Of a stretch of 64,000 bases of DNA, positions 59,564-64,000 are shown in pieces. Made by a program: the position numbers and the translations under genes. How positions within the stretch are numbered: position 1 is the first letter of the stretch; each line of letters opens with the position of its first letter. The stretch is from UBA1794 sp031552405. GTDB lineage: Bacteria > Bacteroidota > Bacteroidia > Bacteroidales > Bacteroidaceae. The notes under the pieces were generated by a model, which saw only the letters and a list, made by a program, of their open reading frames with translations, had not been told where the DNA came from and did not search any database. The stretch covers positions 1-64,000 of the forward strand of contig JAVBMN010000011.1 in the NCBI GenBank assembly GCA_031552405.1, in the 5' to 3' direction.

Positions 59564-61840
59564 ATGAATCGATTATTGTTATCCCTGTTTCTCAGCGTTA
59601 CACTGATCAATCCTTTGTGTGGTGCAGAAAAATCCCCCATAGATTATGTAGACTGCTTTATCGGAACATCCAATTCGCGCTGGATGTTGGGTCCTTATGC
59701 GCAGGTACCGTTCGGAATGGTGCAGATTGGCCCTGATAATCAGGGCGATCGCTGGATGGGAGGCTATGAATATGCCATCAACAGTATATCCGGTTTCAGT
59801 CACATCCACGCCTGGACTATGGGCGGACTGATGATGATGCCCACCACTGCCGATCTGGCGCTGGGTAATCCCGGCCCTGACGCCCCCTACAAAGGCGCAA
59901 ATGCCGGGTATCATTCCCGGATATTGAAAGAAACAGAGAAGGCATCTCCCGGATATTACGAGGTAGAATTGTACGACCACCAGGTCAAGGCCGCCCTGAC
60001 CGCCACTACGCGGTGCAGTTTCCAGCGCTACATTTTTCCGGAATGCAAAGAATCAAGGATTTTGATTGATTTATTGTTCCCGTCGGAATGGGACTATGGG
60101 TTTACGGTGGAGGATGCTCAAATTACCAAAGTCAGCGATACGCAGGTTGAAGGGTATGCGCAATGCAAATCGGGCAACTGGAGTGATTGGAACAACTGGA
60201 CACTGTACTTCGTGATCCGCCTGAATAAGCCTTTCAACCGCTTCAACGGCTGGAACGAGGGAAACATCCGCGAAAATATCGATGTCATATCCGGGAAAGG
60301 GGACATCGGCGCCTACGTCACATTCCCCACCCGGGCCGGAGACGAGGTGTTGGTACAAACCGCCTTGTCGCTGGTAAGCATCGAAGGCGCCCGGAAGAAT
60401 CTGGAGCAGGAAATGATCCAGCCTTTCGGTTGGGACTTCAACGTCTGCGTGGCCAGCGCTCGCCAGACCTGGAATCAGCTGTTGGGCAAAATAAAGATTG
60501 AGGGTGGCTCCGAAAATGACAAGCGAAAGTTCTATACCAACCTGTACCGCTCCTACGCCGGCAAGCAAACCTGGAACGATGTGGACGGAAAGTACCGGGA
60601 TGCCTGTGAAGACATCCGCCAGCTGAATCCCGGAGAATCTATCTACGGAGGTGATGCTTTCTGGAATTCTTATTGGAACCTGAACGGCCTGTGGTCCCTC
60701 ATCACTCCTGAGATTATTGATAACTGGGTAACCACTCAACTGGAAATGTATACCCACACCGGCTGGACCAGTAAAGGTCCCGCCGGAATTGAATACTCCG
60801 GCATCATGGAAGGCTCTCATGAAATAGCTCTCATGGTAGCTGCCTATCAGAAAGGCATCCGCAAAGATGGGGAAAAGATCTATGAAGCCATCCGAAAAAT
60901 GGTTACCCAACCCGGAGGGACTCACCCTTGTGGAGGTATATACGGCCAGCTCAATCTGGAATATTACTCCAAATATGGGTACATGCCCATGGAAAAGGAT
61001 GTGGTTTCCAAAACACTCGATTATGCCTACGATGACTACTGCGTGGCCCAGATGGCCAAGGCACTGAAGAAGAAAAAGGATGCCGGGTTCTTTGAGAACC
61101 GTTCCATGAATTACAAAAACGTGTTCCATCCGGAATACAAATATGTATGCCGCCGGGATACCCTCGGCAACTGGGATCCGGAGTTTGACGTGTTTTCCAA
61201 TAAAGGTTTCATCGAGGGGAATTCCTGGCAGTATTCCTGGTATGTACCACACGATGTGCCGGGTCTTGTCCGCCTGATCGGCAAGGAAACCGCCTTAAAG
61301 CGCCTGAGTGACGGCTTTGAGAAATCCCGTGCACACAACTTTGCCGCACACGTCTTTGATCGCACAATGGGACAATCCGCCGAGTTCTACATCAACCAGG
61401 GAAATGAAGTCAATATGATTGCTGCATTTATCTTCAATTATCTCGATCATCCCGAGCTGTGTCAGCAATATACCCGCGAAATACTGAACCGCTATTATGG
61501 CGATACCCCCTATCACGGCTGGGAGGGCGATGAAGACGAGGGACAGATGGGTGCCTGGTTCGTCATGTCTTCCATCGGCTTGTTCGAAATGAATGGCGGC
61601 GTTACTGCAGATTCCGAACTGGAGATTACCAGCCCCCTGTTCAATAAAATCACCCTTTCACTGAATCCGCATTATTATCCGGGCAAAGAATTTGTGATTG
61701 AAGCAGTCAACAACTCTCCTGAGAATTGTTACATCCAATCAGCCCGGCTCAACGGAAAGTTGCTTAATACTATGCGAATCCCCTTCAGTGCCATCAAAAA
61801 CGGAGGAAAGCTGGAACTCATCATGACGGATAAACCATAA
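59564..61840 (+). CDS. GH92-family alpha-mannosidase
   Basis: The protein has 758 residues and a signal peptide (1 to about 20, ending near LCGAE). GH92 landmarks run through it: VDCFIGTSNSRW, FGMVQIGPDNQGDRWMGGYE, GFSHIHAW in the N-terminal beta domain; then in the (alpha/alpha)6 domain EGNSWQYSWYVPHD, QGNEVNMIAAFIFNYL and GDEDEGQMGAWFVMSS, which include the calcium and catalytic acid residues. GH92 enzymes are Ca-dependent exo-mannosidases, mostly alpha-1,2, that trim host or yeast mannans. It stands alone, not in an obvious mannan cluster. Confidence 0.93.
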   Translation: MNRLLLSLFLSVTLINPLCGAEKSPIDYVDCFIGTSNSRWMLGPYAQVPFGMVQIGPDNQGDRWMGGYEYAINSISGFSHIHAWTMGGLMMMPTTADLALGNPGPDAPYKGANAGYHSRILKETEKASPGYYEVELYDHQVKAALTATTRCSFQRYIFPECKESRILIDLLFPSEWDYGFTVEDAQITKVSDTQVEGYAQCKSGNWSDWNNWTLYFVIRLNKPFNRFNGWNEGNIRENIDVISGKGDIGAYVTFPTRAGDEVLVQTALSLVSIEGARKNLEQEMIQPFGWDFNVCVASARQTWNQLLGKIKIEGGSENDKRKFYTNLYRSYAGKQTWNDVDGKYRDACEDIRQLNPGESIYGGDAFWNSYWNLNGLWSLITPEIIDNWVTTQLEMYTHTGWTSKGPAGIEYSGIMEGSHEIALMVAAYQKGIRKDGEKIYEAIRKMVTQPGGTHPCGGIYGQLNLEYYSKYGYMPMEKDVVSKTLDYAYDDYCVAQMAKALKKKKDAGFFENRSMNYKNVFHPEYKYVCRRDTLGNWDPEFDVFSNKGFIEGNSWQYSWYVPHDVPGLVRLIGKETALKRLSDGFEKSRAHNFAAHVFDRTMGQSAEFYINQGNEVNMIAAFIFNYLDHPELCQQYTREILNRYYGDTPYHGWEGDEDEGQMGAWFVMSSIGLFEMNGGVTADSELEITSPLFNKITLSLNPHYYPGKEFVIEAVNNSPENCYIQSARLNGKLLNTMRIPFSAIKNGGKLELIMTDKP

Positions 61841-61882
61841 TACAGAAAAACGGGAAAACAGCTTCTTAATCGTGATTAAAGC

Positions 61883-62773
61883 TCACAGTACTTGCTTCCC
61901 CGAAGAAATCTCTTCCGGACTTTCGGGTTCTGCATGTATATATACCTCGCACCGTGAAATCTTATCTTGAATATCTTTTTCCAGATGGTCACAAAACTGG
62001 TGTACATCAGAAAAACTCATAGCCGGATCTAAATGGATATTGAATGACACAAACGTATCGGCACCGGCAGAACGAAGCTTGAGGTTGTGATATTGTTTGA
62101 TTTCGCTGTGGTTGTCCAGGATATTGGTCACATATTCATAGCTTTGAACCGGTACTTTGTCCAACAAAATATCAATGGCTTTCTTCCCAAGCCGGTAACA
62201 AACAGAAAAAACAATGAGCGATACGGCAAGTGCTGCAATTGGGTCTGCCGCAGAAAATCCAAAGAAGTCTACACAAATTAGTCCGATTAGAACGGCCAAA
62301 GAGCTCAATATGTCGGAGGAAAAATGCAGGGCGTCTGCTTCCAATGCTTGACTGTTATGCTTTTTTGCCACGCGGTACAAGGCCCGGGAACGTGTAAAAT
62401 CAATAACGATAGAAGTGACCACAACAATGTAACTCCAAATAGTGACCTCAACATCAATATTCTTAGTAGTCAGGCGGTGTATGGCTTCGTAAATAATCCA
62501 ACCGCAAGTCACAAAGAGAAGCACGGCTTGAATCAAGGCAGACAGATTTTCTACTTTCCCGTGTCCGAATTGATGTTCTCTGTCAGCCGGCTTGTCTGAA
62601 ATACGCACTGAAAAGTAAGTGACAATGGCAGCTATTAAATCCAAACAGGAATGTAGAGCTTCCGATAACAGGCCCAAACTGCCAGTGATAATTCCTACAA
62701 TAAACTTGAAGCTTGTCAAGAAAACGGCTGCTGCAATTGAAGAAAGAGCTACTGCTTTTTTCTCTTTTATCAT
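61883..62773 (-). CDS. cation diffusion facilitator transporter
   Basis: The protein has 296 residues with six membrane helices in the N-terminal 210 residues. The two zinc-site signatures H-S-C-L-D (LLSEALHSCLDLIAA, helix 2) and H-F-S-S-D (EADALHFSSDILSS, helix 5) are intact. The cytoplasmic C-terminal domain (about 215-296) has the family pattern with several His. It would export divalent metal (Zn, Fe, Mn or Co) using proton exchange. A -7-like TAGTTTTG is on the minus strand at 62818-62825. It is convergent with the GH92 gene. Confidence 0.92.
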   Translation of the reverse strand: MIKEKKAVALSSIAAAVFLTSFKFIVGIITGSLGLLSEALHSCLDLIAAIVTYFSVRISDKPADREHQFGHGKVENLSALIQAVLLFVTCGWIIYEAIHRLTTKNIDVEVTIWSYIVVVTSIVIDFTRSRALYRVAKKHNSQALEADALHFSSDILSSLAVLIGLICVDFFGFSAADPIAALAVSLIVFSVCYRLGKKAIDILLDKVPVQSYEYVTNILDNHSEIKQYHNLKLRSAGADTFVSFNIHLDPAMSFSDVHQFCDHLEKDIQDKISRCEVYIHAEPESPEEISSGKQVL

Positions 62774-62923
62774 TCTCTTTATAATTTAGATCCCATACTT
62801 ATCAAAAATATGGTTTGCAAAACTACAAATAATCACTGACTCACATAACTCTTTTGATTTAATTTTCCTAAAGGGTGAAAATCCGCTGATCTAAAATAAC
62901 TCGTAGAAAATCACACATTATTC

Positions 62924-62998
62924 GGCTCATGCGCAATAGTTCGGATTTCATGCCTTTGAAAGATAGATGACTTGTCCACGGATTATTGCGCATGAGCC
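62924..62998. repeat. 15-bp perfect inverted repeat with TGCGCAT core
   Basis: GGCTCATGCGCAATA (62924-62938) pairs perfectly with TATTGCGCATGAGCC (62984-62998), with a 45-nt spacer that contains CTTTGAAAG. The TGCGCAT core and TTGAAAG flank also appear at 16334-16377 and about 40344-40395. Small non-autonomous mobile repeat or regulatory palindrome are both possible. Confidence 0.6.
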
Positions 62999-63009
62999 AA
63001 TTATTCCTG

Positions 63010-63017
63010 TATCTTTG
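63010..63017 (+). promoter_or_regulatory. -7 box of the DUF1349 gene
   Basis: TATCTTTG lies just past the inverted repeat and 128 bp before the start at 63145, giving a leader of about 120 nt. No good -33 match; the right arm of the repeat occupies that place. Confidence 0.45.
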
Positions 63018-63144
63018 TGGATCATTGTTGGTGAGATTTCCATGGTGTGGGCCGAAATGCCCTTCGGAAGGGGGGTGCTTGCGTATGTGGATTCCCTGAT
63101 GTAGGTATGCAGATTTTTACTAACCCTAAAATAAAAAGATTAAA

Positions 63145-63900
63145 ATGAAAAAGTCAGTATTTGTGATTTTTATGACAATGGCAGGAATGTTTCTTAGCAG
63201 TTGTACGAACAAGGATGCTTCTAAGCTCTCAGAAACCGTTGCATCCGTTGATTCTGCTCAAGTGAGTGGGCGGGTGAGTGGGGTGGAGTGCGATCTCACT
63301 ATTGGGAGAATCCATTTCACTAAATCTGTGAATAATGCCTCTTCTTCCATTCAAGTAGAAGAAGGTGGTAAGGTTGTATTTCCCGCAGGAGAGAAAACGG
63401 ATCACTTTAGCGATCCTAACGGTAAACTGTCGCAAACTACGGCACCTATTTTATTGACGCGGGTTGATAATACCAAGCCTTTTACCTTAACAGCGAAAGT
63501 AACCCCTGACTTCTCTGGAAATGAGATGTATAATGCCGGGGTGCTGTATGTGTATGCAAACGATAGTTTCTTCCAAAAGCTTTGTTTTGAACAGGATGAA
63601 CGCGAAAAGCATCGCATTGTCTCTGTGCGAACGATGGGTACATCTGATGACAACAATCATGATATTATTGAACAACCCTATGTCTACATGAAGATTTCAT
63701 CCGATGCCCGGACGATTGCATCGTATTATTCGCTGGATAACAAAAATTGGCAAATGGTACGTCTGTATGAAAACAACTATCCCTCTGAAGTATGGTTGGG
63801 AATCAGCACTCAATGTCCTGTAGGAAAGGGATGTAAAAGCCAGTTTGAAGACCTTGTTTTGGAAAATAAAAGCGTGTCAGACTTCCGCTTAGGGATTTGA
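63145..63900 (+). CDS. DUF1349-family lipoprotein
   Basis: The protein has 251 residues with a lipoprotein signal (MKKSVFVIFMTMAGMFLSSC; Cys20). The mature part is a concanavalin-like beta sandwich of the DUF1349 type: FSDPNGKLSQTTAPILLTRV, DNTKPFTLTAKVTPDF, AGVLYVYANDSFFQKLCFEQ, a long S-Y-Y-S-L-D-N-K-N-W-Q-M-V strand and WLGISTQCPVG near the end. Glycan binding is plausible for the fold but not shown. Confidence 0.85.
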   Translation: MKKSVFVIFMTMAGMFLSSCTNKDASKLSETVASVDSAQVSGRVSGVECDLTIGRIHFTKSVNNASSSIQVEEGGKVVFPAGEKTDHFSDPNGKLSQTTAPILLTRVDNTKPFTLTAKVTPDFSGNEMYNAGVLYVYANDSFFQKLCFEQDEREKHRIVSVRTMGTSDDNNHDIIEQPYVYMKISSDARTIASYYSLDNKNWQMVRLYENNYPSEVWLGISTQCPVGKGCKSQFEDLVLENKSVSDFRLGI

Positions 63901-63969
63901 CGATGTAACTGGTGTGCTTCATTTTGACACACCCTCTCTGTTGTATGCGCATGATGGCGGATAGGGATA

Positions 63970-63999
63970 CAGGCCTGCGCTTCGATAAACGCAGGCCTG
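63970..63999 (+). repeat. 10-bp inverted repeat after the DUF1349 gene
   Basis: CAGGCCTGCG (63970-63979) pairs with CGCAGGCCTG (63990-63999). An upstream TATGCGCATGATGG element (about 63943-63956) precedes it, matching the TGCGCAT then AGGCCTG order at 40344-40438. It may terminate the DUF1349 transcript; the window ends here. Confidence 0.55.
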
Positions 64000-64000
64000 A

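Larger units (their letters stand above)
62774..63144. other. intergenic region with inverted repeat and two promoters
   Basis: No gene is supported here. It holds the minus-strand -7 box for the metal transporter (62818-62825), the 15-bp inverted repeat (62924-62998) and the plus-strand -7 box for the DUF1349 gene (63010-63017). Confidence 0.6.

Noticed and set aside
60071..61252. Minus-strand 393-codon frame inside GH92
   Set aside because: Covered by an intact GH92 gene with all family motifs on the plus strand.
1..64000. CRISPR arrays, tRNA and rRNA genes
   Set aside because: No regularly spaced repeats of CRISPR type and no tRNA or rRNA landmarks were found by reading; a covariance-model scan would settle small RNAs.

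Overview
The window looks like a chromosomal segment of a Bacteroidales bacterium, most likely Bacteroides or a close relative. The evidence is: a fused lpxC-fabZ gene inside an lpxD/lpxC-fabZ/lpxA cluster; a one-protein hybrid two-component regulator with an AraC output domain beside a carbohydrate-degradation cluster; a small DUF4492 gene in front of cydAB; ORF6N-family genes; several proteins with C-terminal type IX-like sorting domains; and many TAnnTTTG -7 promoter boxes, the Bacteroides form, with little Shine-Dalgarno signal. No rRNA, tRNA, CRISPR array, transposase or integrase was recognised. Nothing was searched against a database, so family names rest on motif recognition.

Layout. 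1-3.3 kb: the end of a three-gene cassette, made of a surface protein with an S74 intramolecular-chaperone domain, an M6 metalloprotease and a small secreted protein. 3.4-5.3 kb: a DUF2807 protein divergent from a secreted nitroreductase. 5.3-10.5 kb: a giant secreted protein of lectin-like and helical modules. 10.6-12.3 kb: a broken ORF6N gene and a secreted alpha/beta hydrolase. 12.4-29.7 kb: the hybrid regulator, a Cys-rich exported protein with a Crp/Fnr regulator, then GH30, GH43, a rhamnogalacturonan lyase (PL11) fused to autotransporter-type repeats, a second GH43 and a second lectin-like multidomain protein. No SusC or SusD was seen here. 29.8-30.5 kb: a second broken ORF6N gene. 30.6-37.1 kb: a minus-strand operon of TolC, MacA-like and MacB-like exporter genes plus a LytS/LytTR pair. 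37.2-40.2 kb: DUF4492-cydA-cydB. 40.2-41.1 kb: a repeat-rich intergenic region. 41.1-44.7 kb: a complete second S74 cassette, with a subtilisin in the middle. 44.8-49.9 kb: a methyltransferase, tandem beta-propeller lipoproteins (one frameshifted) and a DUF4488 protein. 50.1-59.5 kb: purM, prfA, pyrF, an HD hydrolase, lipid A genes, a pRiA4b-type protein and miaA. 59.5-64 kb: GH92, a cation diffusion facilitator and a DUF1349 lipoprotein.

The two most interesting signals are as follows. First, there are two cassettes with the same order (S74 protein with Ser/Lys autocleavage motif and sorting tail; secreted protease; small secreted protein). The proteases belong to unrelated catalytic families but share the same kind of C-terminal tail. 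Second, the promoters of the GH30 gene and of the second lectin-like gene carry matching direct repeats with a 21-bp period. In both, the first repeat starts exactly 60 bp before the start of the -7 box. This is the expected form of an operator for the nearby AraC-type hybrid regulator.

Intergenic DNA also holds several families of interspersed palindromes at 16.3, 17.9, 25.3, 40.2-40.6, 62.9 and 63.97 kb.
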